DNA of 64,000 nt from Niallia endozanthoxylica (GCF_008710145.1 NZ_VYKL01000018.1:62001-126000); one strand, 5' to 3'. Shown: positions 34,878 through 43,351, counted from the stretch's first letter. Program-made: numbers and translations. The notes: generated from the letters alone by a model not told the origin.

Positions 34878-35060
34878 ATGAACAAGGATAACCATACTCC
34901 ACAGGAATTTCAACATGACTTAAAGCGGGATTTAACTGGGAAAGCGAATCGCAAGGACATAAGTAATGTTGCTGAAAATGACCAGCAGCCAGACGGTGCG
35001 ATTATTATTGGAGGCGGCGACCCAAATCTTTCGCCAGATGCAGGCAAGCCTCTTATCTAG
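34878..35060 (+). CDS. Small hydrophilic protein of unknown function
   Basis: 60 residues, strongly polar, starting MNKDNHTPQEFQHDLK and ending in a Gly/Pro-rich tail IIIGGGDPNLSPDAGKP. AAGGTGG lies before ATG 34878 and a strong terminator follows, so it is a real transcription unit. Probably disordered; no family recognised with certainty. Confidence 0.65.
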   Translation: MNKDNHTPQEFQHDLKRDLTGKANRKDISNVAENDQQPDGAIIIGGGDPNLSPDAGKPLI

Positions 35061-35066
35061 AATGAG

Positions 35067-35112
35067 GCGTGGATGAGTTTCCTTGATGAAAGGAAACTCA
35101 TCCATGCTTTTT
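35067..35112 (+). terminator. Rho-independent terminator
   Basis: 16-bp stem (35067-35082 with 35092-35107, one G-U pair) followed by T5. Confidence 0.85.
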
Positions 35113-35201
35113 GATTGCCTGTTCAGTTTATTCTGTGTACCAAAGTGGTTATTAATGGAATCAAGATACTTACCCCCTCGTCTCACGTCTCAAACGGTGT
35201 C

Positions 35202-35684
35202 TCAAGGAACTTCAACCACATAAGGCACTGTAACAACTTTACCATCATTTCTTTTGAATTGGGCCCAAACCTTGTATATTCCACTTTCCGGAAATTCTGT
35301 TTCGAAAAGTGCTTCAGGTCCGCTTCCCTGATTTTCCAAGGCGTGGACATGTAAATATCGTTCACCATCTTCAGATAAAACGACTACATGACCTATCGAT
35401 CCAAGATAGGGTTCAAGGTCAGAAATTGGTTCTTTCGTGTCCCCCTCTGTTAAGGTGAATTTCATCGTAAGCTCCTTCTCAGCCTCTATACCTGGTTCAA
35501 AAGATAACGCTACACTCATTCCTTCAATTGTTTTCTCCAAGCTATGATCAACCGTGACAGCTTCCTCCTGTGCAGTCTCACCTTCAACGGTTACCCACTC
35601 CATTTTACTCATGGAGCTGCCGTCTGTTGGTTTGAAATATCTTAGCCAAAGAATAGCCCTCCTTAGTTGCATACAAATGACCAT
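35202..35684 (-). pseudogene. 5'-truncated FixH/YtkA-like domain protein
   Basis: Up to 160 residues. The C-terminal 110 residues form a complete YtkA/FixH-like immunoglobulin-type domain, with MTMKFTL-type strand ELTMKFTLTEG and the conserved GSIGHVVVLSEDGERYLHVHA. Related Bacillus proteins carry another domain and a lipoprotein signal in front; here the homology begins abruptly at YFKPTDGSSMSKMEWVTVEG and is preceded by 17 unrelated residues with no signal peptide and only a weak ribosome site. The missing part should lie where the IS607 element region begins. Probably a remnant, possibly still translated. Confidence 0.55.
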
Positions 35685-35798
35685 TTCTTGTTCTTTAAAT
35701 GTTTAATACATAGAATGAAAATTTAGATAATGCGCAAAAAAATATCCTGTTTTTTACAATTTTAAGCAATGTATTTTTTCTTTTTTTCGTACAACTAA

Positions 35799-36110
35799 AC
35801 CGTTCGAAACTATGTATACATAAGCAGACATAGAGGTAAGAGCAAGAACGGTGTCCCCCTTACGATTCGCATGAGAAGGTTCCCACTTCTACATCAAAGG
35901 TTTAAAGATACATCACACATTCATGACAAAATAAATTTTATCACTTTTGAGGACCGGTTCTACCGCCCTGATGGGTAATCTAATACCAGCTAGTTTTAAA
36001 TCCAATGTTGCCAAAAGCTACGATTTCATGAGCACATTTTCTTCCTTACAGGTTCAATGTGGCATTGCCATCGTAAAGCAACTTATTCAAAATAATAAAT
36101 GATCATTTAA
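35799..36110 (-). ncRNA. Probable omega-RNA (reRNA) of the tnpB locus
   Basis: About 300 bases directly behind tnpB hold no gene but much structure. On the minus strand there is GAAGTGGGAACCTTCTCATG with GAATCGTAAGG, a pattern typical of TnpB guide scaffolds, and a long terminal hairpin with ACCGTTC/GAACGGT arms (35846-35852 with 35799-35805) and an inner CTATGT/ACATAG stem. TnpB nucleases use an RNA from the element's right end. Exact ends are unknown. Confidence 0.5.
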
Positions 36111-37681
36111 TATTAAAGACTTTATACAAAAGATAATTTTTTTGACCAAAAGTGTAAGTTTTCCATTGTTTTGTTAGTTCTTTCCACTGTTCAAAACGCT
36201 TTTTCAAAAGAACTTTATCCTTGTTTTGAAGAATATTTTTAACAGGAACTTTTTCTATTTTATTAAATTTCATTGCTTTTCTCGCAATAACCATCGCTGC
36301 GCTTTCATGGGAACTAATTCCATGTTTTTTCATGAATTTATGATGTCCGATTTGGCTTGTGTACGCAGGGTTAATTTTCATTGCTTGGACTCCTGCCATC
36401 GCACATTTGCTTTTCAATATTCTCTTATAAGAAGAATAAGCAAAACCACTTAATAAATGGGCTTGTTTAGTAGACATTTCTTTTAGTTGCTTCTATTTCT
36501 TATGAAAATCTAAATTTTCATAAGAAATAGGCTTTTGTTTCTTCAATGCATACTCCATAACTACTTTCAAAGCTTGACTCAAACTTTGCTCCGCTTGTTC
36601 ACTTGATACATGGTATGCATGGAAAGGAACTTGAAAGGAGTGAAGATAATTTCCGAAACGGTCCACTTCTGTAACAGCTAGGAGGTTTACATTGAAGTCT
36701 ATTCCAATATATCCACTTCCTTGTATTGTTTTTATCTCGGAAGCATCTACATCCACTGTCGTATTCAAATACCATTGGTTATTATTTCGAATGAATTTAC
36801 ATGTCAAAGCTCGATAATAATTGACTTTGCTTCCTTTTCCTTTTGTATAACCAACCGTTGGAACTTTTGCTTTATCAATTTGTTCTTGACCATAAGGAAA
36901 CGTCACGTTAGGTAGAACGATATGTTTTCCGTAAACTTCTTCCTCTTTTGTATTAACTCGAATACGGATATTGTTTTCCAAATCATATGTACAAGTTTGA
37001 TTTCCAAATGTTTCATCTTTAGAACCCACAAAAGTAAATTGAGCACTTCTTGCATTTTGCCATTCTTTTTTCCATTCTTTAAAAGATAATTTGTTTTCTT
37101 CTAAATGAAATTGTTTATGAAACAAATCTTTGGAACCAAAACATAAACGAACAACTTTGTTTTCTATATCTTTGTTTCATTTTTCTAATTTTAACTTTAA
37201 AGAATGCAATTTCCTTTTCTTCTGGTGAATATGTTGTCGTAATTTGCGATATCTATCTACCTTTTTAAAAAAGTTTCTTTCATTGCCTTTCATCTTTATT
37301 AAAGATTGATGTTGTTTTTCTTTTTGTTCCCATTTTCGATTGATAGTAGATTCTGTTTTTTCTATTCTCCCCTTTAAATTCTCTATATGAAGGAGATTTA
37401 ATTCCTGTACAGAGGAAACGCGTCCGTCCAATTGTTTTTTGATGCTGTTGTATTGTCTAGAAGTAAGATTGTATGCAGCACAATATAACTTTTTTAATGG
37501 ATTTGATGTTTTTTTTACCCACATATAAATCAACAAAAAGTTTCCGTTCCAGTTTCCCGAATTCGCGTGCATAATCTTGAAAATATTCATAAACAGGGAT
37601 CATATTATCATTTGAAAGAACGATTGGTTCGTTCTTTATTTTCGTTTGATAAGTTTTGAACATCCACAATCGTCTCCTCAA
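36103..37681 (-). pseudogene. tnpB: TnpB (IS607-associated RNA-guided nuclease), inactivated
   Basis: Four pieces in order: N terminus MFKTYQTKIKNEPIVLS (from about 37663), a frameshift at an A8 run near 37511-37518, the helical part to KLKLEK, an in-frame TGA at 37177, the RuvC half with GYIGIDFNVNLLAV (first Asp) and YENLDF (Glu), an in-frame TAG at 36493, then INPAYTSQIGHHK and the end. The last three pieces share one frame, so only the two stops and one shift separate it from a full protein of about 520 residues. It is of the TnpB-related type without a clear zinc finger. Not expected to make active nuclease. Confidence 0.8.
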
Positions 37682-38312
37682 ATGTTTTTTTTAATTCCTG
37701 ATGTTTTTTACTGCTTAAACCATACAACTTTCCAGAAAAACTAGAAATAATACTAATCAAATCGTCGGCTAATTCTTCTTGAACTGTTTTATTCGTTTTG
37801 TCGTCATCGAATACATGGATCGTTACATGATGACTGTCGAAGTATTCTTCTAAATAACCATAACCAAAACGGGTTAAACGGTCTTTATAACGAATAGCTA
37901 TATCGGTTATTTCTTGATTTTTTGCTAATTCCATTAACTTTAGTAAACCTTTTCGTTTATCGTTTAATCCGGAACCGACATCAGTAATAACCTCAGTTGT
38001 TGAAAAATTAGATTCTACTTTTTCCTTTAAAAAATTGACTTGCCTTTCCAAATCTCCTTTTTGTTTTTGTTCAGAGGAAGAAACTCTTGCATATATTGTT
38101 ATTTTTCTATTTGAAACATTTGAAGTCTTATCTTTTCCCATTAATCTTTCGACTTCGCTCAAAGGTATTCTTCTGCGTCCACCAGGTGTTCGTATAATTC
38201 TTATTTTCCCTTCGTTATCCCAACGTTGAATAGTTTTTGTTGTAAAACCTAACAATTTTGTTGCTTCCTTCATTAATAATAATTTATCCATGAATATACC
38301 ATACCAAATCAA
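37608..38312 (-). CDS. tnpA: IS607 family transposase, serine recombinase with MerR-like HTH
   Basis: Up to 234 residues; the true start is probably ATG 38291 (MDKLLLMKEATKLLGF). The N-terminal MerR-like helix-turn-helix (GFTTKTIQRWDNEGKI, GGRRRIP) is followed by the serine recombinase domain with nucleophile in ITIYARVSSSEQKQKGDL and the conserved GSGLNDKRKGLLKLM and RYKDRLTRFGYGYLEE. It overlaps tnpB by 74 bases. It appears intact, so the element could still move. IS607 transposases join ends through a circular intermediate with little target preference. Confidence 0.92.
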   Translation of the reverse strand: MIWYGIFMDKLLLMKEATKLLGFTTKTIQRWDNEGKIRIIRTPGGRRRIPLSEVERLMGKDKTSNVSNRKITIYARVSSSEQKQKGDLERQVNFLKEKVESNFSTTEVITDVGSGLNDKRKGLLKLMELAKNQEITDIAIRYKDRLTRFGYGYLEEYFDSHHVTIHVFDDDKTNKTVQEELADDLISIISSFSGKLYGLSSKKHQELKKTFEETIVDVQNLSNENKERTNRSFK

Positions 38313-38563
38313 AAAGCAGACTGTTAACTTATATCCATTTATATTACTTTATTTATATTTATTTAAATAACTGTTGTTGACCCTTTTGAACAAGATGAAA
38401 AACTTAAAAGTGAATTTTTTCCTTATTTTGAACGAATATTAGAGGCTGCAAAACTGTTACCTTCTTTCAACCTTTTGTTTACCATTTTGTAACTTCTTAA
38501 TGCTCGAAAAGGAATATGATGAAATCATATCAAATCACACAAAACAATTGGGGGGCAACAAAG

Positions 38564-39142
38564 GTGAAAAAAATTGTAATGACTGGCATAGCAGCATTGA
38601 TTTTCGGAAGTGCTTTTTTACAAACAGAAGAAGGATTTGCCCATAGTAGCGATGCACCTCATGTGGAAATGGTCCAAATGCAAGATTATATAACCGATGA
38701 GCTGGTAGTAAAAAATGTTTCCGAGTGGATGATGCTGGATAGTTATATTTCAGGGGGCGGAGATTACAAGGAAGGTGAGTATAAAACATTTATATATAAG
38801 AAACAAACCTATCGTTACCTATCAAAGGAAATCGACACAAAAAAGGAACTGATTGGTTATTTAAAAACGAGTTTAACAACAGATTATGCTGAACAGTACA
38901 TCAGGAATAAAGGAATCATTGTTCATAAAGGAAAATTAGCCCAGTTAGAAGCAGACGGCGGCTCTCTCCTTCAATGGAATCATGCGGTCGCAGTCTATGA
39001 CTCTACTACCGGGAATGAAAGAATCTATACGTTAACGGTTCCTATTGGAGATACAGGACAGCATGATGAATATCTTGTTTCGTTCCGATTTGATGAAAGG
39101 AAAGGCTGGAAAATTAGTAAAGCTCCTACCCTAGTTAATTGA
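38564..39142 (+). CDS. iseA: IseA-like secreted inhibitor of D,L-endopeptidases
   Basis: 192 residues from GTG 38564 (GGGGGGC 7-8 bases upstream; the ATG at 38516 lacks a site). A signal peptide (about 1-27, VMTGIAALIFGSAFL) exports it. The mature part, with YITDELVVKNVSEWMMLDSYISGGG, KQTYRYLSKEIDTKKELIGYL and HDEYLVSFRFDERKGWKIS taken piecewise, matches IseA (YoeB) of B. subtilis (181 residues), which binds and inhibits the NlpC/P60 enzymes LytE, LytF, CwlS and CwlO during cell separation. In B. subtilis iseA is repressed by WalR; TGTTAC (38455) and TGTAAC (38488) upstream are weak WalR-like half sites. First gene of a three-gene cluster. Confidence 0.8.
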   Translation: MKKIVMTGIAALIFGSAFLQTEEGFAHSSDAPHVEMVQMQDYITDELVVKNVSEWMMLDSYISGGGDYKEGEYKTFIYKKQTYRYLSKEIDTKKELIGYLKTSLTTDYAEQYIRNKGIIVHKGKLAQLEADGGSLLQWNHAVAVYDSTTGNERIYTLTVPIGDTGQHDEYLVSFRFDERKGWKISKAPTLVN

Positions 39143-39160
39143 AAACATAGGAGACATGGA

Positions 39161-39343
39161 ATGTATGATTACCGGTACTGGTACGGTTGCGCATTTACAA
39201 CCAAAATAGATAGTTATGGTTTTAAGAGCTGTAAAGGGGGAATTATCGATGTGATAAAAATAATAAATGCAAAAAGAACGGTTCATAAGCTGAAAACCTG
39301 TAAATCCAAACACTTCTATGAATATGTGATGAAACTAAACAAT
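39161..39343 (+). CDS. Small basic ORF between iseA and the NlpC-like gene
   Basis: 61 codons starting MYDYRYWYGCAF and ending in a Lys/His-rich stretch (KSKHFYEYVMKLNN). AGGAG lies 7 bases before ATG 39161, 18 bases after the iseA stop, and the next gene starts 16-20 bases after its end, so it fits an operon member. It has three Cys and no signal peptide. No family recognised; could be a chance frame. Confidence 0.4.
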
Positions 39344-39362
39344 TGATAATGGAGGAATTTGA

Positions 39363-39848
39363 ATGTCAATGTCTATCAGATTACCAAAAAACCTTTTGTT
39401 GATTCTTTCTTCTGTCATTCTGGGGTTTGCTCTTCTATTTACCCCTTTATTGAAAGCGGAAGCATCTGTTTCTTGGGGGCAGGAAGTAGTAGAAGTAGGA
39501 AAACGCTATATTGGAACAAAATTTAAGTGGGCTGGTAATACTCCTAAAGCAGGATTCGATGCGTCAGGATATACGCAGTATATTTTCAAAACTTCTGCCG
39601 CAAAAATGAATTTGCCACATTCATCGAAAGGTCAATATCAATTAGGTAAATCTGTGGAAAAGTCACAACTAAAGCAAGGAGATTTAGTCTTTTTTAATAC
39701 GGATGGTAAAGGTATCTCCTTCGTGGGTATTTACGACGGGAATGGCAACTTTCTGGCTGCAACGTCAAAAGGAGTGAAATATCAATCACTTAATACCAAG
39801 TATTGGAAAGACCGTTATGTAGGAGCAAAACGTATATTAAAGGAATAA
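39363..39848 (+). CDS. Secreted NlpC/P60-domain protein lacking the catalytic triad
   Basis: 161 residues: signal peptide (1-35, cut near AEAS) and one NlpC/P60 (C40) domain. The domain is complete, from WGQEVVEVGKRYIGTKFKW to YVGAKRIL. All three catalytic positions are changed: GFDCSG is GFDASG (Ala 67), the His of SHVGIY is Phe 120 (SFVGIY), and the polar third residue of FIHA/FINA is Ala 132 (FLAA). Peptidoglycan hydrolysis is not expected. GGAGG precedes ATG 39363. It lies downstream of an IseA-like inhibitor, whose normal targets are active proteins of this family. Confidence 0.88.
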   Translation: MSMSIRLPKNLLLILSSVILGFALLFTPLLKAEASVSWGQEVVEVGKRYIGTKFKWAGNTPKAGFDASGYTQYIFKTSAAKMNLPHSSKGQYQLGKSVEKSQLKQGDLVFFNTDGKGISFVGIYDGNGNFLAATSKGVKYQSLNTKYWKDRYVGAKRILKE

Positions 39849-40014
39849 AAAACATCCAGATCAGTTAATTTACTTTTTTCCTACATTAACTATAGGATTT
39901 ATCCACTCATTGTAAATTATTGATATTTAAGTATTTTTCATCAGGTTATCAAATAAAACACTTAAAATTACCTAGCTTTTTGAAATAAATTCCACAATTA
40001 GGGAAAAAGGATAG

Positions 40015-40179
40015 TTTATTCAACACCATTTTAAAAAATACGATGGAGTCATTCCAATATGGGCGGTAATTGAAGTTACATCTTTTGAAGATCTTTCCAA
40101 GCTATATAGACTTTTCCCATATTGGATTTCCATCAAATTAGAAAGAACTTTTAAAAAATGTAAATTTCTCCAGTTTTAA
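40015..40179 (+). pseudogene. Relic of an Abi_2 (AbiD/AbiF-like) abortive infection protein
   Basis: An open stretch between stops reads HHFKKYDGVIPIWAVIEV then TSFEDLSKLYRLF and ends KFLQF with TAA at 40177. The order H-x-YDG-x-IPIW-x-x-IEV-x-SF-x-x-LS is the signature of Abi_2 proteins, phage exclusion factors. There is no start codon, and the rest of the gene (about 250 residues) is missing. Confidence 0.6.
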
Positions 40180-40290
40180 TTGCTTTCACCTTTGAATTCA
40201 CACTTGTTAATTCTAGTGAAGTTTTATCCCTTGAACAAGTTCTCCAAATGTTCCATTACCTATTCTTATTGTGAAAGTTCTTATTTCATC

Positions 40291-40332
40291 CGGTGTTCAA
40301 CCAACAAGGAGCTGATAACTGTTTGAACACCG
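40291..40332. terminator. Hairpin at the end of cobQ
   Basis: CGGTGTTCAA (40291-40300) pairs TTGAACACCG (40323-40332) just behind the cobQ stop; loop of 22 bases, no clear U run. Confidence 0.45.
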
Positions 40333-40333
40333 T

Positions 40334-41851
40334 TCATTGGCTGATGCCTCTTTTTGGGAATTCCTTCATTTTTTGTTCAATCAAATCAAGCTTTACGTGC
40401 GACCTTACATGATCCGCTAACAGATCAAATGCTTCTTCACGCAATTGGTTGAAGGAGACACGCTGATGAATCGGCTCCAATCCTTTTCTTTGACGAATCT
40501 GATTCAGCAGCTCCTTACGAAATTCATCATTATGAAAAATCCCATGAAAGTAAGTACCAATGATTCTTTCATCTGCGGTTTTACAGCCATCTAATCGGCT
40601 TTGTGTATCAATTAGTCCCCGAGATTCTCGGGTCGTCCACGTTTCTCCCATATGAATCTCATAACCTGACACGTTGAAATGTTTGCAGTTAAAGTGTAAG
40701 AGTCCGTTTGATGACACGGTCGTCTTGTCTTTTGTAATGATCGTCCTGATGGGCAGTAAGCGGAGACCTTTGATTTCTTGGTGAAGGGACTCAATGGCAA
40801 ACGGATCCTCGATTTTTTCACCAAGCATTTGATAGCCGCCGCAGATTCCAAATAGAAGAGATTCGTTCTTTTGCTGCAATTCCACGATTTTCTCGGCGAT
40901 ACCACTTTTTCTTAAAAACAGCAAATCCTCAATCGTATTCTTGCTCCCAGGAAGAATCACTAAATCTGGGCTGTGTAATTGGTCTGCTCTTGTAATAAAC
41001 CGGACATGGCAATCAGGTTCGGTAAAAAAGGGATCGATATCAGTAAAATTGGAGATTTTCGGATACTGAATCACCGCAATATCAAGTTCTTTTGCGGTAT
41101 TTCGGACCGATGTATATTGATTTAATCTCACGGAATCCTCGGCATCAATGTTTAAATTTTCCAAATAGGGAATCACTCCCAGAACCAGTTTTCCTGTATA
41201 TTCCTCAAACCATGTTAATCCAGATTCCAAAAGCCGTATATCACCGCGGAATTTATTGATGATGACACCGATGATTCGATCACGGTCATTAGGATCCATG
41301 AGCTGAAGGGTTCCTACTAAACTGGCAAAAACTCCACCTTTTTCGATATCCCCAATTAAAATCACAGGGGCGTCAGCCATTCTTGCAACCCGCATATTGA
41401 CCATTTCCCTGTCATTCAGATTAATCTCGGCAGGACTGCCCGCCCCTTCAATGACAATCCGTTCGTACTTTTCTGATAGAACAGCAAGCGAGTTTTTAAT
41501 AAGCTCAATACCCGTTTGAAAGAATTCCTTGCGATACGCACTGGCCTCCATATTTTTATACGGTTTTCCATGGACTACAATTTGGGATTGGTTATCTCGA
41601 TTCGGCTTGAGCAGAATCGGATTCATATCAGTTGTCGCCTGAATCCCTGCCGCTTCGGCTTGGACTCCCTGTGCTCTTCCTATCTCTTTTCCATCCACTG
41701 TAATATAAGAGTTTAACGCCATATTTTGTGACTTAAAAGGAACCGTTTTATATCCGTCCTGGGCGAATATACGGCAAAAAGCCGTCACGACGACACTTTT
41801 GCCGACATCCGAATTGGTACCTTGAAACATCAATTTAAGAGTCTTAGCCAT
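40334..41851 (-). CDS. cobQ: Adenosylcobyric acid synthase (glutamine-hydrolysing)
   Basis: 505 residues from ATG 41851 (AAGGAGT 9 bases upstream). It amidates positions b, d, e and g of adenosylcobyrinic a,c-diamide using glutamine and ATP. The N-terminal ATP-binding part has LMFQGTNSDVGKSVVVTAFCR; the C-terminal class I amidotransferase part has the nucleophile Cys in LFGICGGYQMLG and the His in GTYFHGIFHN. It lies behind the terminator of the main cob operon with about 160 bases in between, so it seems to have its own promoter. The longer frame to 41932 is not supported. Confidence 0.97.
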   Translation of the reverse strand: MAKTLKLMFQGTNSDVGKSVVVTAFCRIFAQDGYKTVPFKSQNMALNSYITVDGKEIGRAQGVQAEAAGIQATTDMNPILLKPNRDNQSQIVVHGKPYKNMEASAYRKEFFQTGIELIKNSLAVLSEKYERIVIEGAGSPAEINLNDREMVNMRVARMADAPVILIGDIEKGGVFASLVGTLQLMDPNDRDRIIGVIINKFRGDIRLLESGLTWFEEYTGKLVLGVIPYLENLNIDAEDSVRLNQYTSVRNTAKELDIAVIQYPKISNFTDIDPFFTEPDCHVRFITRADQLHSPDLVILPGSKNTIEDLLFLRKSGIAEKIVELQQKNESLLFGICGGYQMLGEKIEDPFAIESLHQEIKGLRLLPIRTIITKDKTTVSSNGLLHFNCKHFNVSGYEIHMGETWTTRESRGLIDTQSRLDGCKTADERIIGTYFHGIFHNDEFRKELLNQIRQRKGLEPIHQRVSFNQLREEAFDLLADHVRSHVKLDLIEQKMKEFPKRGISQ

Positions 41852-42010
41852 CTTCTTTGTACTCCTTACATTTCTTGATTTAATTTCCGACCAACCTAAA
41901 GCACCATTGACTCCTCTGAAATGTATTGTCATGAATCACAACTAGGTTGATGGAACCCGTTACCATATGTCACTCGCACTCTTCTTGGACAACAAAAAAC
42001 ATACTACTAA

Positions 42011-42040
42011 GAAAAACCGGACTATAAACAAAATCCGGTT
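42011..42040 (-). terminator. Terminator of the main cobalamin operon
   Basis: AACCGGA (42015-42021) pairs TCCGGTT (42034-42040); on the minus strand followed by a U-rich run. It lies 10 bases behind the cbiWX stop. Confidence 0.7.
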
Positions 42041-42049
42041 GTCTATCCT

Positions 42050-43249
42050 CTAATTATGGTGATGATGATGTTCATACCCATGTTCTTCCGCGTATTTACG
42101 GAAATTTTCTAAATCTTGCATTCCAGTCGAAGTGCCGTTTAAGGCCTGATTCATACGTTCTAAGAGTACCGTTCGTAACTTTGGATGATAGCCAAAATAC
42201 TGAGCAATATCAATTGATATATGCGGATAAGACTCTTTAAATTGTTCGGCCATTTTATTCATTCTTTCCATTAAAACTCCCGTAAATAAAAAATACGGCA
42301 GCATGATAATTTTTTTTGCGCCTAATTTAATGCACCGTTCCATCCCATCCTGCACCGTTGGCGTCGTTACCCCCATAAAGGCACTTTCAACAATAGGCAC
42401 ATTTAATTTCTCCCACAATAATCTGCTAATTTTATAAAAATCACCATTAGCATATGGATCGCTGCCGCCTCGTCCAATTAATAAAATGGCCGTTTCCTCA
42501 TGCTTCTGATTCACATCAAAACCTGCTTCCATAAGTCTTGTTTTTAAAATTTCAAAAACTTCCTCATGAACACCTATCGTTTCGCCATAAGTAAATTGAA
42601 CATCTGGGAAATGCTCTTTAGCATGTTCAATTTCTGCAGGAATGTGCAGTTTAGAGTGCCCTGCATGTAATAAAATGATTGGAATGACATGTATTTCATC
42701 CGCACCTTTTTCAATACACAACTGAATCCCATCTTCAATAGTTGGTGATGCAAATTCTAAAAAGCATGTTTCTACTAAAAGGGCTGGATCAATGTATTCT
42801 TTCATCTGCCCGACAAATTCGCGAACTTCTATATTCCCTGCCTCTAGCCTACTGCCATGTCCAACAAATAATACAGCCTTTTTCATCGGTCCATTCCCTT
42901 TCTTGTATTTTTCAATTCCTTTTATGCGGTCTTCGCTGCGTTTCCGCACACCGTGCTCCATTGAATAAATAATTGCATCTTGTTCAACTGCTTCATGAAC
43001 AAGATTGCGTGCGGTTTCTTCCTGTTGAACCGAATACCATGTTCCTTTTGGATAATCAATTACGACGCATTTATCTTTACAGCGGCCGTTACAGCGTGTA
43101 CGCGATGTATGAATATGCTCATCCAAACGGTTTTTACGGATTTCATCACGAATTTGCTGCGTGACCTCTTCAGCTCCTGCTCCCATACAGGTGGCCCCAT
43201 TACAAATGAGCAGGTGACGCTGCATTTGCATTAGATTCCATGTTGTCAT
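42050..43249 (-). CDS. cbiX: Fusion of a 2Fe-2S ferredoxin-like domain (CbiW) with cobaltochelatase CbiX
   Basis: 399 residues. Residues 10-95 are a thioredoxin-like [2Fe-2S] ferredoxin with Cys 16, 21, 53, 57 and 61 (CNGATCMGAG, CNGRCKDKC). A charged linker leads to CbiX from Met 122: FVGHGSRLEAG (His 131) and LLHAGHSKLHIP carry the metal-handling His residues, and the domain is duplicated as in long CbiX. The tail is His-rich (EHGYEHHHHHN). CbiX inserts cobalt into sirohydrochlorin. In B. megaterium CbiW and CbiX are separate proteins. AAAGGGA precedes an internal ATG at 42886, so free CbiX might also be made. Confidence 0.9.
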   Translation of the reverse strand: MTTWNLMQMQRHLLICNGATCMGAGAEEVTQQIRDEIRKNRLDEHIHTSRTRCNGRCKDKCVVIDYPKGTWYSVQQEETARNLVHEAVEQDAIIYSMEHGVRKRSEDRIKGIEKYKKGNGPMKKAVLFVGHGSRLEAGNIEVREFVGQMKEYIDPALLVETCFLEFASPTIEDGIQLCIEKGADEIHVIPIILLHAGHSKLHIPAEIEHAKEHFPDVQFTYGETIGVHEEVFEILKTRLMEAGFDVNQKHEETAILLIGRGGSDPYANGDFYKISRLLWEKLNVPIVESAFMGVTTPTVQDGMERCIKLGAKKIIMLPYFLFTGVLMERMNKMAEQFKESYPHISIDIAQYFGYHPKLRTVLLERMNQALNGTSTGMQDLENFRKYAEEHGYEHHHHHN

Positions 43250-43351
43250 AAAGTAACCTCCCCCTCTTCCATCATCTTGTATCCTCTATATCTCTTTGTT
43301 ATATCAACAGTACCCCGATTAAAGCCCGTATTAGTAAGGTTAAAATGAAAA

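Larger units (their letters stand above)
35790..38400 (-). mobile_element. IS607-family element, partly decayed
   Basis: Gene order on the minus strand is tnpA (serine recombinase) overlapping a broken tnpB, followed by a structured non-coding end. This is the IS607 layout. IS607 elements have no terminal inverted repeats and make no target duplication, so the ends cannot be fixed by eye; the limits given are approximate (from the last hairpin behind tnpB to the AT-rich leader of tnpA). Confidence 0.75.
39849..40333. other. Intergenic region with an Abi_2 relic
   Basis: No intact gene. The plus strand carries the Abi-family fragment listed separately; the end near 40291-40332 holds a hairpin. 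Otherwise AT-rich sequence without features. Confidence 0.6.

Noticed and set aside
38455..38493. WalR operator for iseA
   Set aside because: Half-sites TGTTAC and TGTAAC exist but spacing does not fit the 11-bp direct repeat; mentioned only as a weak possibility.
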